Assembly: GCA_900313005.1 (NCBI GenBank)
Contig: ONZJ01000002.1
Location: 107,001 to 171,000, forward strand
DNA from: Rhodobacteraceae bacterium EL129
GTDB lineage: Bacteria > Pseudomonadota > Alphaproteobacteria > Rhodobacterales > Rhodobacteraceae
Length of the DNA: 64,000 nt
Direction of reading: 5' to 3'
Each line of letters begins with the position of its first letter. The first letter of the stretch is position 1. The position numbers and the translations under genes are program-made. The notes beneath the pieces are model-generated. The model saw only the letters and a list, made by a program, of their open reading frames with translations, had not been told where the DNA came from and did not search any database. Shown here in pieces: positions 26,113-34,858 of the stretch.

Positions 26113-26961
26113 ATGCCGCGCCCGCTAGATATCGCCTGTCTGCAGACCCGTCCCATGCCGGATTTCGGGTCTGCCCTGGACGAGGCGATGCCACTTGCCA
26201 GATCGGCAGTGCAAGCGGGCGCGGATATCCTCTTTCTGCCCGAATATTGCGGTGGGCTCAAAACCGAAGGCGCGGCCGTTACGCCGCCTTCCGCACCGGA
26301 TACAAACCATCCCTTCCTCAAAGAATTCCAATCCTTCGCTCGGGACAAAAAAGTCTGGGTTAATCTTGGCTCCATTGCGGTGGACGCCCCCGATGGGCGC
26401 ATCTTGAACCGTGGCTATATGATTGACGACACCGGGGCCATTCGCGGCCAATACGACAAGATCAACATGTTCGACATCCAACTGTCCGAAGATGAGGTCT
26501 ACCGCGAAAGTGCAGCCGTCAGCCCCGGCCACCGGGCCGTGATCCACGACACACCCTTTGCCCGCATCGGTCATACCATCTGCTATGATCTGCGGTTTCC
26601 CGGTCTTTTTCGGGCATTGGCACAAAACGGGGCCGAGATCATCATCTGCCCCGCCGCCTTCACCAAGAAGACAGGCGAGGCCCATTGGCATATCCTCAAC
26701 CGGGCCCGCGCGATTGAGAACACCTGCTTTGTCATTTCACCCTGTGCCATCGGGCCTATCCCCGGTGGTGGCGAAAGCTATGGCCATTCGCTGGTCGTGA
26801 ACCCTTGGGGGGACGTGATTGCTGACGGAGGCACCTTGCCGGGCGTCGTGCAGGCGCGTATTGATCTGGATATGGTGGCTGAAACAGCCGCCCGTATTCC
26901 CAGCCTGTCGCACGACAGAGTCTTCACCCCCGCAAGCGATACCGACAGGAGCGTTGCATGA
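26113..26961 (+). CDS. Carbon-nitrogen hydrolase (nitrilase superfamily)
   Basis: 282 residues with the intact Glu-Lys-Cys triad of the superfamily: FLPEYCGG (Glu near 44), RGQYDKINMFD (Lys near 117) and GHTICYDLRFPGLFR (Cys near 157), and the later Glu in GEAHWHILNRARAIENT. It is closest in look to omega-amidase/NIT-type amidases that cut C-N bonds of small amides. It might hydrolyse a gamma-glutamyl or alpha-keto amide made by the methylamine pathway, which is inference. 9 nt behind the previous gene; overlaps the next by ATGA. Confidence 0.88.
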   Translation: MPRPLDIACLQTRPMPDFGSALDEAMPLARSAVQAGADILFLPEYCGGLKTEGAAVTPPSAPDTNHPFLKEFQSFARDKKVWVNLGSIAVDAPDGRILNRGYMIDDTGAIRGQYDKINMFDIQLSEDEVYRESAAVSPGHRAVIHDTPFARIGHTICYDLRFPGLFRALAQNGAEIIICPAAFTKKTGEAHWHILNRARAIENTCFVISPCAIGPIPGGGESYGHSLVVNPWGDVIADGGTLPGVVQARIDLDMVAETAARIPSLSHDRVFTPASDTDRSVA

Positions 26962-27545
26962 GTTCCATTGCCACCCAATTGGGCCAAAGCTATTCAGATC
27001 ATCCGTTGCGTCTGTCGTTCCTGAAATGGCAGTGCCGGGTGCGCCAGCTGAGCATGCGCGAAACCGAAGGTCGGCCCGATGATGGGATCATGCCTGCCGT
27101 GTATCTCGATGGGGCAGATGAACCTTTGGGTCATATCATCACGGTGATGAACAAATCCCCGGGCTATTCTCTGACGCCCGAGATGCTGCACATGGCGAAA
27201 AAGACCAACGACCCGGCGCAGGTGCGCGACACGGCGATCAAGTTTTTGTCGGCAACATACTATCAAAAGGCGGCTGAGTTTTCAGATGTGCTGACCTCAA
27301 CTTTTCCGCCGGGGTCCGAAGGGGCCAAGAACATCCGCCGCGCCAAAAGCTGTCGGCTGGTTTTTGAGATGTACAACCAGCGCTATGATCTGGCCTGCAA
27401 GGTTTGGAAACTGGCGCCGCACAATCTGTTGCATCAGGCAACGATGGCGCACAACGGGTTGTTCAACCCCGGCATGCCCCCCGATACCGTTGTTTTGGGG
27501 TTCGAGCCGGATTGGGGTGCGAGTAAGGGTGAGAGCATCAACTAG
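26958..27545 (+). CDS. Conserved protein at the end of the methylamine operon, unknown
   Basis: 195 residues. The ATG overlaps the stop of the nitrilase-family gene (ATGA), so it is translationally coupled. No signal peptide or membrane helix. Pieces worth noting: LRLSFLKWQCRVRQLSMR, VMNKSPGYSLTPEMLHMAKKT, KFLSATYYQKAAEFSDVLTS, FEMYNQRYDLACKVWKL, HQATMAHNGLFNPG. I recognise no family. Its position suggests a role with the amidase or the Mgs complex. Confidence 0.82.
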   Translation: MSSIATQLGQSYSDHPLRLSFLKWQCRVRQLSMRETEGRPDDGIMPAVYLDGADEPLGHIITVMNKSPGYSLTPEMLHMAKKTNDPAQVRDTAIKFLSATYYQKAAEFSDVLTSTFPPGSEGAKNIRRAKSCRLVFEMYNQRYDLACKVWKLAPHNLLHQATMAHNGLFNPGMPPDTVVLGFEPDWGASKGESIN

Positions 27546-27584
27546 ATCCGAGCCCAAGTTTAACCATCTGCCCGATTTTTTGAG

Positions 27585-27800
27585 CCCAGCCGGTTAACAG
27601 GCCGAAGGCCCCGGCCATCGTCAGGCCCCCCCTTGGCCTGGCGATAGTGCTGAAGTATGCGCACCCTTCGTTCTGTCAGATGTACTTGGCCACCATAAAG
27701 CGCTTCCTCATGCCTGTTAGGATCGCCAGACCGGGCCTGACTGACACCTCTCGGGACATTGCTTGCGGGGCAATACCCTGTCGGTCAATGGATGGCCGGG
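27585..27800. repeat. Interspersed element with inverted arms, copy B
   Basis: Related to copy A at 19444-19665. The left end CCCAGCCGGTTAACAGGCC and GGCCCCGGCCATC are the same as in A. The module seen in A's left arm is here in the right arm and inverted (27741-27782; starts CTGACACCTCTCGGGACATTG). The middle (TTCTGTnnnATGTnCTTGGCnnnCATAAAGCGC, about 27671-27703) keeps the same orientation as in A. GGTTAACC at 27830-27837 may be the outer right edge. No coding potential. Confidence 0.6.
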
Positions 27801-27957
27801 CCGCATCCCCTATCGACGCTTCCCAGCATGGTTAACCTTCCATCAACCTTTGGCATTTTTTTGGCCTTTGTTGACAGACTGCCAATGCCTAACCGATCCT
27901 TAACAAAATGAATTCAGGTTTCTTAACCAATCATCAAGCCACATCCGCTGTGTAATA

Positions 27958-27983
27958 CCAGATTGCAAGCCAGATAAGTCCAA
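27958..27983. promoter_or_regulatory. Candidate TauR binding site upstream of tauR
   Basis: Direct repeat CCAGAT at 27958-27963 and 27970-27975, followed by ATAAGTCCAA (27974-27983), which on the other strand reads TTGGACTTAT. The last is close to the CTGGAC-type repeats I recall for TauR of Rhodobacter capsulatus. It lies 14-39 nt before the tauR start. Similar words occur before xsc and tpa. Confidence 0.4.
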
Positions 27984-27996
27984 TCTATCAATAGGA

Positions 27997-29454
27997 ATGG
28001 CCATATCCGTTGAAACCTTCTTTCTGGACCCACATTCCCAAGGCACTCTGCAGGCGCGGATTCAGCAGATGATTGCCGAAGGCATCCTTTCGGGGCGCTA
28101 TACCAAGAACGAAAAACTTCCCAGTTCACGCCGATTGGCACAGCACCTGGGCGTGAGCCGCATCACGGTGACGCTGGCGTATACGGAACTTCTAGCCAAC
28201 GACTACCTCGAAAGCCGGGATCGGTCAGGGTACTATGTCTCTGAAAACGCGCCAGAACCTCCGCGATTTACGCCACAACATCCCAGCCACGATTCTGTGG
28301 ATTGGTCTCGCGCTTTGGGTCGGCGATTCACGGGTGGCGCGACACCGGAAAAGCCACAGGATTGGGCCAGCTATCGTTACCCTTTTATCTACGGTCAGGC
28401 CGATCCGACGCTGTTTGATCACGCAAATTGGCGCCTGTGTGCCCTGCAGGCTTTGGGACAAAAAGACTTCCAGGCGCTGACGACGGATTACTATGATCAG
28501 GACGATCCAAAGCTGACCGAGTTTATTGCGCGCCATACGTTGCCACGTCGTGGAATTTTGGCGCAACCTGATGAAATCCTTATCACAATGGGGGCACAAA
28601 ATGCGTTGTGGATCACGGCGCAGGTGTTGCTGACGCAACGCCGGGTCGCTGTCTCTGAAGATCCGTCTTATCCGGCGCTGCGCGATATTCTGACCCAATC
28701 GCGCTGTAATCTGGTGCCGGTGGCGGTGGACAAGGATGGTTTGCCGCCCGAGGCTTTGCCGGGCAAGGCCGATGTGATCTTTACCACCCCCAGCCACCAA
28801 TGCCCGACCAACGCGACCATGCCGCTCGAACGGCGCAAGGCCCTATTGGACAAGGCCCGCGAAATGGATGCTTTGATTGTCGAGGATGATTACGAGTTCG
28901 AGATGTCCTTTCTTGGGGCACCGTCGCCCGCGCTCAAGTCGCTCGATACCGATGGGCGGGTGATTTATGTGGGCAGTTTCTCCAAGTCGATCTTTCCGGG
29001 GTTACGTCTTGGATATCTTGTTGGTTCCAAACAATTTATCCGCGAAGCGCGCGCATTGCGGGCCTCGGTACTACGTCACCCGCCGGGGCATATCCAGCGG
29101 ACAGCGGCCTACTTTCTCAGCCTGGGCCACTACGACAGCCTGATCCGCCGGACCGGACAAGTCTACGCCAAACGTCGCAAAGTGATGGAAGAGGCGCTGG
29201 ACAGTTTTGGATTGCGTGTCGCCGGTCGGGGTGAATTTGGTGGCAGCTCGATTTGGATGCGTGCGCCAGCCCATGTGGACACACACAGATTGGACGAAGC
29301 ACTCAGACCACAAGGCGTGCTGATCGAACCTGGTCACGCATTTTTTCATTCTGACGCGCCCCCCGTCAACTTCTATCGCCTGGCCTATTCCTCTATCGCA
29401 TCTGAACGTATTCCCGATGGTATCGCCTTGCTTGCGGGCGAGTTGTCGCGCTGA
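27997..29454 (+). CDS. tauR: MocR-family regulator, probably TauR (taurine catabolism)
   Basis: 485 residues: an N-terminal GntR winged helix (about 20-85; RIQQMIAEGILSGRYTKNEKL, SSRRLAQHLGVSRITVTLAY) joined to a class I aminotransferase-like domain (about 130-480) that carries PLP. Seen: LITMGAQNALWITAQVLL, TPSHQCPTNATMP, LIVEDDYEFEM and the Lys in VGSFSKSIFPGLRLGYLV. Members in front of xsc or tpa activate taurine genes in response to taurine. Here it is directly upstream of xsc. The call TauR rests on that context. Confidence 0.85.
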   Translation: MAISVETFFLDPHSQGTLQARIQQMIAEGILSGRYTKNEKLPSSRRLAQHLGVSRITVTLAYTELLANDYLESRDRSGYYVSENAPEPPRFTPQHPSHDSVDWSRALGRRFTGGATPEKPQDWASYRYPFIYGQADPTLFDHANWRLCALQALGQKDFQALTTDYYDQDDPKLTEFIARHTLPRRGILAQPDEILITMGAQNALWITAQVLLTQRRVAVSEDPSYPALRDILTQSRCNLVPVAVDKDGLPPEALPGKADVIFTTPSHQCPTNATMPLERRKALLDKAREMDALIVEDDYEFEMSFLGAPSPALKSLDTDGRVIYVGSFSKSIFPGLRLGYLVGSKQFIREARALRASVLRHPPGHIQRTAAYFLSLGHYDSLIRRTGQVYAKRRKVMEEALDSFGLRVAGRGEFGGSSIWMRAPAHVDTHRLDEALRPQGVLIEPGHAFFHSDAPPVNFYRLAYSSIASERIPDGIALLAGELSR

Positions 29455-29686
29455 GCGATTGCCGGGATTCTGTGTGAAATCAACTTTGGCACCCATCAGT
29501 GACTGGGGAGAACCGGACGAAAATCAACCGTATTGAAAATTATTGGAACTTTATGTCTCAGTAAAAATTGCATCTGGCGCTATTCGTGTTGAGTATCTGG
29601 CCCTACTGCGTGTACACACCATGCAATAGTTTCCCCTCAACCAGCCGGAGATTCTCTGGTTGTACGCTGTCAGGAGATAATCAATC
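29455..29686. promoter_or_regulatory. Upstream region of xsc
   Basis: 232 bases. TTGGAACTTTA at 29543-29553 resembles the word before tauR. ATCTGG at 29595-29600 is the complement of the tauR CCAGAT. AACCAG (29639-29644) and CTGGTT (29656-29661) form an inverted repeat with an 11-nt spacer shortly ahead of the ribosome site AGGAG (29672-29676). Control by TauR is inferred from these shared words. Confidence 0.4.
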
Positions 29687-31459
29687 ATGAAGATGACGAC
29701 CGAAGAAGCCTTCGTAAAAACACTGCAAATGCATGGCATTGAACATGCCTTTGGTATTATCGGTTCGGCCATGATGCCGATCTCGGATATCTTCGGCGAA
29801 GCTGGTATCAGCTTCTGGGATTGTGCTCACGAAGGGTCTGGCGGCATGATGGCCGATGGCTACACCCGCGCCACTGGCAAAATGTCCATGATGATCGCCC
29901 AGAACGGCCCAGGCATTGCGAACTTTGTGACCGCCGTGAAAACCGCTTACTGGAACCACACTCCTGTTTTGCTGGTCACGCCCCAGGCGGCCAACAAAAC
30001 CATGGGTCAGGGTGGTTTCCAGGAAATCGAGCAAATGAACATGTTTGCCGATTGTGTGGCCTATCAGGAAGAAGTGCGTGATCCGTCACGTATCCCCGAA
30101 GTGCTGAACCGTGTGATCATCAACGCCAAACGCGCCAGCGCCCCTGCACAGATCAACATCCCGCGCGACTACTGGACGCAGGTGATTGATGTTGAGCTGC
30201 CCCAGATCGTTGAGTTTGAGCGCCCCAACGGCGGCGAAGATGCCATCGCACATGCAGCTGAGCTGCTGTCGACTGCCAAATTCCCAGTCATCCTGAACGG
30301 TGCCGGCGTGGTTTTGGGTGGTGCGATCCCTGCATCAATGGATCTGGCCGAGCGTTTGGATGCGCCAGTGTGCGTTGGCTATCAGCACAACGACGCCTTC
30401 CCTGGCTCGCACCCACTGTTTGCTGGTCCTCTGGGCTATAACGGTTCCAAAGCCGGGATGGAGTTGATCTCGAAAGCCGATGTTGTTTTGGCCCTGGGCA
30501 CTCGTCTGAACCCCTTCTCGACCCTGCCGGGGTACGGCATTGATTACTGGCCAAAAGACGCCAAAATCATTCAGGTTGATATGAACCCCGATCGCATCGG
30601 CCTGACCAAAAAGGTCACCGTGGGTATCGTGGGCGATGCCAAGAAAGTGGGAACCTCGATCCTGCGTCAACTGTCGGATACGGCTGGTGATGACGGCCGC
30701 GAAGAGCGTAAGAACCTGATCGCCACAACCAAATCGGCCTGGGCGCAGGAACTGACCTCGATGGATCACGAGCAGGACGATCCCGGCACCACATGGAACG
30801 AGCGTGCCCGGAATGCAAAGCCTGACTGGCTGAGCCCCCGCAAAGCATGGCGTGCCATTCAGGCAGCCTTGCCGAAAGAGGCCATCATTTCCTCAGACAT
30901 CGGCAACAACTGCGCCATCGGTAACGCCTATCCGTCGTTTGAAGAAGGTCGCAAATATCTGGCCCCGGGTCTGTTTGGTCCATGTGGCTACGGTCTGCCT
31001 TCGGTTGTTGGCGCGAAGATCGGTTGCCCTGATGTGCCTGTTGTTGGCTTCTCAGGCGACGGTGCCTTCGGCATTGCCGTGACCGAACTGACAGCGATTG
31101 GCCGCGAAGAATGGCCTGCCGTGACCCAAGTGATCTTCCGCAATTATCAGTGGGGTGCTGAAAAGCGCAACACGACCCTGTGGTACGAAGATAACTTCGT
31201 GGGCACCGAGCTGGACGAAGGTGTATCCTACGCCGGTATCGCCAATGCCTGTGGTCTGAAAGGTGTTGTGGCCCGCACGTCAGAAGAGCTGACAGCGGCG
31301 CTGGATCAGGCGATCAAAGATCAGAAGGCGGGGATCACCACGCTGATCGAAGCCATGATCAACCAGGAATTGGGCGAGCCCTTCCGTCGCGACGCGATGA
31401 AAGCGCCTGTGGCTGTGGCCGGCATTTCCAAAGACGACATGCGTCCTCAGAAAGTCTGA
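29687..31459 (+). CDS. xsc: Sulfoacetaldehyde acetyltransferase
   Basis: Thiamine-diphosphate enzyme that turns sulfoacetaldehyde and phosphate into acetyl phosphate and sulfite, the key step of taurine and isethionate use. 590 residues, full length. It begins MKMTTEEAFVKTLQMHGIEH, with the glutamate/pyrophosphate site in FWDCAHEGSGGMMADGYTRA, the middle domain (NGAGVVLGGAIP) and the C-terminal ThDP/Mg motif GDGAFGIAVTEL ... IFRNYQWGAEKRN. The close match to the Roseobacter enzyme and the pta gene next door make this secure. AGGAG lies 10 nt before the start. It ends just before a strong terminator. Confidence 0.96.
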   Translation: MKMTTEEAFVKTLQMHGIEHAFGIIGSAMMPISDIFGEAGISFWDCAHEGSGGMMADGYTRATGKMSMMIAQNGPGIANFVTAVKTAYWNHTPVLLVTPQAANKTMGQGGFQEIEQMNMFADCVAYQEEVRDPSRIPEVLNRVIINAKRASAPAQINIPRDYWTQVIDVELPQIVEFERPNGGEDAIAHAAELLSTAKFPVILNGAGVVLGGAIPASMDLAERLDAPVCVGYQHNDAFPGSHPLFAGPLGYNGSKAGMELISKADVVLALGTRLNPFSTLPGYGIDYWPKDAKIIQVDMNPDRIGLTKKVTVGIVGDAKKVGTSILRQLSDTAGDDGREERKNLIATTKSAWAQELTSMDHEQDDPGTTWNERARNAKPDWLSPRKAWRAIQAALPKEAIISSDIGNNCAIGNAYPSFEEGRKYLAPGLFGPCGYGLPSVVGAKIGCPDVPVVGFSGDGAFGIAVTELTAIGREEWPAVTQVIFRNYQWGAEKRNTTLWYEDNFVGTELDEGVSYAGIANACGLKGVVARTSEELTAALDQAIKDQKAGITTLIEAMINQELGEPFRRDAMKAPVAVAGISKDDMRPQKV

Positions 31460-31478
31460 GACAAACGCGATCAGATAT

Positions 31479-31513
31479 GCCTCAATCCCAGCAATGGGGT
31501 TGAGGCTTTTTTT
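31479..31513 (+). terminator. Rho-independent terminator between xsc and pta
   Basis: Stem GCCTCAATCCC (31479-31489) / GGGGTTGAGGC (31496-31506) with one G-T wobble, loop of 6, then TTTTTTT (31507-31513). It would reduce transcription from xsc into pta. The first in-frame ATG of the pta frame (31514) touches its end, which argues for the later pta start. Confidence 0.85.
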
Positions 31514-31543
31514 ATGAGCCATGCTGATGCAGGAGACACGGTG

Positions 31544-32557
31544 ATGACCAAAGATCCAATGGAGCTGTTGCTTTCGGAGTTGCCTGCTGCACGTCCGGTT
31601 ATCTCGCTGAGCGAAGGGGCTGATCCACGTGTGGTGGCAGGTGCTTTGGCGGCGGTAGAGGCCAATGTAGCGGATGTGACCCTTGTTGGCGACGGTGCTG
31701 AGGTTCGCGCGCAGCTGGCTGCCATGGGGGGCGAGGAAGGCCAGAATGTGCAGGTGCATGATCCACTGGCGTCTGACCTGACCGCCGGTTTTGCCGAGGC
31801 GTTTCATGCGTTGCGCAAGCATAAAGGTGTGGATGAGGCCGCAGCATTGCGGTTTGTACAAACGCCGCTGGTCTATGCCGCCATGCTGGTGCGCGAGGGT
31901 CATGCCATGGGCACGGTAGGCGGAGCGGTTCATACCACCTCGGACGTGGTGCGCACGGCCTTGCAGGTGATCGGCAAGGCAAAGGATGCACCGATTGTGT
32001 CGTCGTTTTTCCTGATGTATCCGCCTGAGGACGCGCGCGCGCATGGCCGTGCGATGCTTTACTCTGACAGTGGATTGGTGATTGATCCGTCATCCGAGGA
32101 GTTGGCGGCGATTGCGCAGGCTTCGGCGGCGTCTGCCAAAGCGTTGATGCGGGTTGAGCCGAAGATCGCCATGCTGTCGTTTTCCACCAAGGGTAGTGCA
32201 CGCCATGCGGCGGTCTCAAAAGTGACGGACGCGGTGGCGCTGTTGCAGGATCAAAGGCCTGATCTGCAAATGGATGGCGAATTGCAGTTTGATGCGGCCT
32301 TTGTCCCATCGGTGGGCGAGAGCAAAGCACCGGGGTCTGATGTGGCTGGACAGGCCAATGTGATGATATTCCCCAATCTGGATGCCGGGAATATCGGGTA
32401 CAAGATCACGCAGCGCGTGGGGGGCTATGCCGCGATTGGGCCGATTTTGCAGGGGCTGGCGCAGCCCGCGAATGATCTGTCGCGTGGTTGCGTGGCCGAG
32501 GATGTGACGCAGATGATCGCGGTGACGGTGTTGCAGGGGCTGCAAGCCCAAAGCTGA
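31544..32557 (+). CDS. pta: Phosphate acetyltransferase
   Basis: Converts the acetyl phosphate from Xsc to acetyl-CoA. 337 residues, the short single-domain Pta. Motifs: MLVREGHAMGTVGGAVHTTSDVVRTAL (broken at about residue 110-135), SSFFLMYPPE, AMLSFSTKGSARHA, DGELQFDAAFVP, QANVMIFPNLDAGNIGYK. I choose ATG 31544 because AGGAG sits 9 nt before it, while ATG 31514 abuts the terminator's T-run. Pairing with xsc is the standard arrangement. Confidence 0.93.
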   Translation: MTKDPMELLLSELPAARPVISLSEGADPRVVAGALAAVEANVADVTLVGDGAEVRAQLAAMGGEEGQNVQVHDPLASDLTAGFAEAFHALRKHKGVDEAAALRFVQTPLVYAAMLVREGHAMGTVGGAVHTTSDVVRTALQVIGKAKDAPIVSSFFLMYPPEDARAHGRAMLYSDSGLVIDPSSEELAAIAQASAASAKALMRVEPKIAMLSFSTKGSARHAAVSKVTDAVALLQDQRPDLQMDGELQFDAAFVPSVGESKAPGSDVAGQANVMIFPNLDAGNIGYKITQRVGGYAAIGPILQGLAQPANDLSRGCVAEDVTQMIAVTVLQGLQAQS

Positions 32558-32596
32558 CCGGAGTGAGGTGCGCCATAAAGGCACGCCCTACATGGT

Positions 32597-33631
32597 TCAG
32601 CCCTCCCGCACTGTGTCGATCATCAGTTGTACGTTGTCCGGGTTAGCATCTGGCGTGATGCCGTGACCCAGGTTGAAGATATGCGGGCCGTTTGACAGCG
32701 CGTCGACGATTGCGCGGGTTTCACGCACCAGATCATCGCCGCCTGTCACCATATGGCGCGAGGCCAAGTTGCCTTGTACGCAGCCATCGACCTGCACATG
32801 TTTTGCGGCCCATTCGGCTGTGACGGAATCGTCCAGCGCCACACAATCCGCACCTGTGGCTTTGGCAAAACCGATGTAATTTTCGCTGCCTTCGCGGGGG
32901 AAGGCGATAATGGGTGTGTCCGGATGGCGGGCTTTCAGGGCTGTGATGATCTCTTGGGCTGGGGTCAGGGCGTAGCGGGTGAAGTCCTCGCCCTTCAGGG
33001 AACCGGCCCAGCTGTCGAACAGTTTGACCACTTCGGCGCCGGCCTCAATCTGTGCGGACAGATACTCAACCGTGGCAGCGGTGATCCGCGCCAGCAGCGC
33101 CTCGAATGCGGGTCGGTTTTCATCCTTTAGGGCATGCGCCGGGCCTTGGTCAGGCGTGCCGCGACCGGCAATCATGTAAGTTGCCACAGTCCAAGGAGCC
33201 CCGGCAAAACCGATCAATGTCGTCTCAGAGGGTAAGGTCGACGCCAGATTGCGCACGGTCTGGTAGATCGGGTTGAGCGTTTCGTGGATGTCTTCGACAG
33301 GCCTGAGGGCATCCACACCCGCCTGATCAGTGATCGTGCTGAGGCGAGGACCTTCTCCGGTGACAAACCACAGATCAGCTCCCAGCGCCTGCGGCACCAG
33401 CAGAATATCGGCAAACAGGATCGCTGCATCAAAACCATAGCGGCGAATGGGTTGCAGGGTGACTTCAGTGGCCAGATCGGGGTTGTAGCACAGCGATAGG
33501 AAATCGCCGGCCTCAGCGCGCGTGGCTTTGTATTCGGGAAGGTATCGCCCGGCCTGTCGCATCATCCAGATGGGCGGCACATCCTGTGTTTCGCCAGCCA
33601 GCGCTTTGAGAATTGTCTTTTGCTCTGCCAT
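32597..33631 (-). CDS. hemE: Uroporphyrinogen decarboxylase
   Basis: Removes four carboxyls from uroporphyrinogen III in heme synthesis. 344 residues from ATG 33631, preceded by GGAGG at 6 nt; the frame is open to 33682 but lacks a ribosome site there. Hallmarks: [20 protein letters not shown] (substrate loop), [34 protein letters not shown] and [23 protein letters not shown]. Divergent from hemC with 85 bases between, so a shared promoter region. Confidence 0.95.
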   Translation of the reverse strand: MAEQKTILKALAGETQDVPPIWMMRQAGRYLPEYKATRAEAGDFLSLCYNPDLATEVTLQPIRRYGFDAAILFADILLVPQALGADLWFVTGEGPRLSTITDQAGVDALRPVEDIHETLNPIYQTVRNLASTLPSETTLIGFAGAPWTVATYMIAGRGTPDQGPAHALKDENRPAFEALLARITAATVEYLSAQIEAGAEVVKLFDSWAGSLKGEDFTRYALTPAQEIITALKARHPDTPIIAFPREGSENYIGFAKATGADCVALDDSVTAEWAAKHVQVDGCVQGNLASRHMVTGGDDLVRETRAIVDALSNGPHIFNLGHGITPDANPDNVQLMIDTVREG

Positions 33632-33716
33632 GTCAGCCTCCATCTGTGCCACGGGGTTCGCCTTGAACTGGGACATTGTCAAGCGCTGCGGCTTGCTATG
33701 TCGAAAATGCGGGGAT

Positions 33717-34688
33717 ATGCCACGGGATATGACGCAGAATTTACCCTCTCCTGAGCACCCTTTGAAACTGGGAACACGTGGCTCGCCATTGGCATTGGCG
33801 CAAGCCTATGAGACGCGGAACCGTTTGAGCGCTGCCCATGATCTGCCCGAGGATGCCTTCGAAATCGTGGTGATCCGCACCACGGGTGATGATCGGGCCT
33901 TGATTGCGTCCGATACCCCCCTGAAAGAGCTGGGCGGCAAGGGGTTGTTCACTCGTGAGATCGAGCAGGACCTGCTGAGTGGGGCGATAGATATCGCTAT
34001 ACATTCGATGAAAGACATGCCTGTCTTACAACCCGGCGGATTGGTGATTGATTGCTATTTGCCGCGCGAAGACGTGCGGGATGCGTTCGTGTCGCCGCAG
34101 TTTGCACATCTGCGGGATTTGCCCGATGGCAGTTTGGTCGGCACGTCATCTTTGCGCCGTCGCGCACAGGTTCTGGCCGCATTCCCAAATCTCGACGTGG
34201 TGGAGTTTCGCGGCAATGTGCAGACCCGGTTGAAGAAGCTGGAGGATGGTGTTGCGACATGCACGTTCCTGGCGCAAGCCGGATTGAACCGTCTGGACAT
34301 GGCCGAGGTCGCGCGTGGGCCGATTGCGCCCGAAGAGATGTTACCCGCCATTGCCCAGGGTGCGATCGGGATCGAACGCCGGATCGACGACATCCGCGTG
34401 GCGGACATGCTTGCCCCGTTGCATGATGTCCCCACAGGACACCGCCTTGCTGCCGAGCGTGCCTTTTTGGCGGCACTTGATGGATCCTGTGAAACGCCGA
34501 TTGCGGGATTGGCAGATCTGGAAGGCGGAACGCTGCGCCTGCGTGGTGAAATCCTGCGCCCGGATGGCAGCGAAGTGCTGCGCGATGATCGCACTGCTGC
34601 GATTGAGGACGGGGCAGAGCTGGGCCGGGCGATGGCTGCGGATTTGCTGGCGCAGGCCGGGCCGGGGTTCTTTGACTGGCGGAGTTGA
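33717..34688 (+). CDS. hemC: Hydroxymethylbilane synthase (porphobilinogen deaminase)
   Basis: Joins four porphobilinogen units into hydroxymethylbilane. About 323 residues. Seen: [20 protein letters not shown], the catalytic Asp region [27 protein letters not shown] (in pieces [10 protein letters not shown] and IHSMKDMP), [25 protein letters not shown], and the dipyrromethane-binding Cys in [11 protein letters not shown]. The start is either ATG 33717 or ATG 33729 (MTQNLPSPE); the second matches homologues' beginnings but has no better ribosome site. Convergent partner downstream is the GlcD-type gene. Confidence 0.95.
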   Translation: MPRDMTQNLPSPEHPLKLGTRGSPLALAQAYETRNRLSAAHDLPEDAFEIVVIRTTGDDRALIASDTPLKELGGKGLFTREIEQDLLSGAIDIAIHSMKDMPVLQPGGLVIDCYLPREDVRDAFVSPQFAHLRDLPDGSLVGTSSLRRRAQVLAAFPNLDVVEFRGNVQTRLKKLEDGVATCTFLAQAGLNRLDMAEVARGPIAPEEMLPAIAQGAIGIERRIDDIRVADMLAPLHDVPTGHRLAAERAFLAALDGSCETPIAGLADLEGGTLRLRGEILRPDGSEVLRDDRTAAIEDGAELGRAMAADLLAQAGPGFFDWRS

Positions 34689-34858
34689 TCTGACTATGTG
34701 TCTTGCGGCACGCTCTCACTCTTGGGGGGTGCCCCCCAAACTTCCGTATAATTGAGGGGCTGCGTCCATTGGGCTTGAACCAATGGTGCTCAATGGCCGA
34801 TCTCTCAAACTCCCCGGGATATTTTGGGCCAGAAGAAACGGCGGCCTCGTGCACCTTG
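34689..34858. other. Intergenic region with two hairpins after hemC
   Basis: TTGGGGGG-TG-CCCCCCAA at 34722-34739 is a perfect palindrome, and CCATTGG-(7 nt)-CCAATGG lies at 34766-34786. The words CCCGGGATATTTTGGGCCAGAAGA at 34813-34836 resemble a short motif I have met repeatedly between Rhodobacteraceae genes. Neither hairpin has a T-run, yet they lie where two convergent genes must stop. Confidence 0.45.

Larger units (their letters stand above)
27546..27996. other. Intergenic region ahead of tauR
   Basis: 451 bases without a credible gene. Its first half is copy B of the long-arm repeat (27585-27800). The rest (27800-27996) is AT-richer and holds the tauR promoter region and the CCAGAT repeats listed separately. 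Confidence 0.6.

Noticed and set aside
19444..27800. Insertion sequence or transposon ends flanking the gmaS segment
   Set aside because: The two repeats have similar ends, but no transposase or target duplication is visible, so I list them as interspersed repeats only.
33997..34854. 285-residue minus-strand frame over hemC and its 3' region
   Set aside because: Arg/Pro/His-rich, domain-free and opposite hemC.
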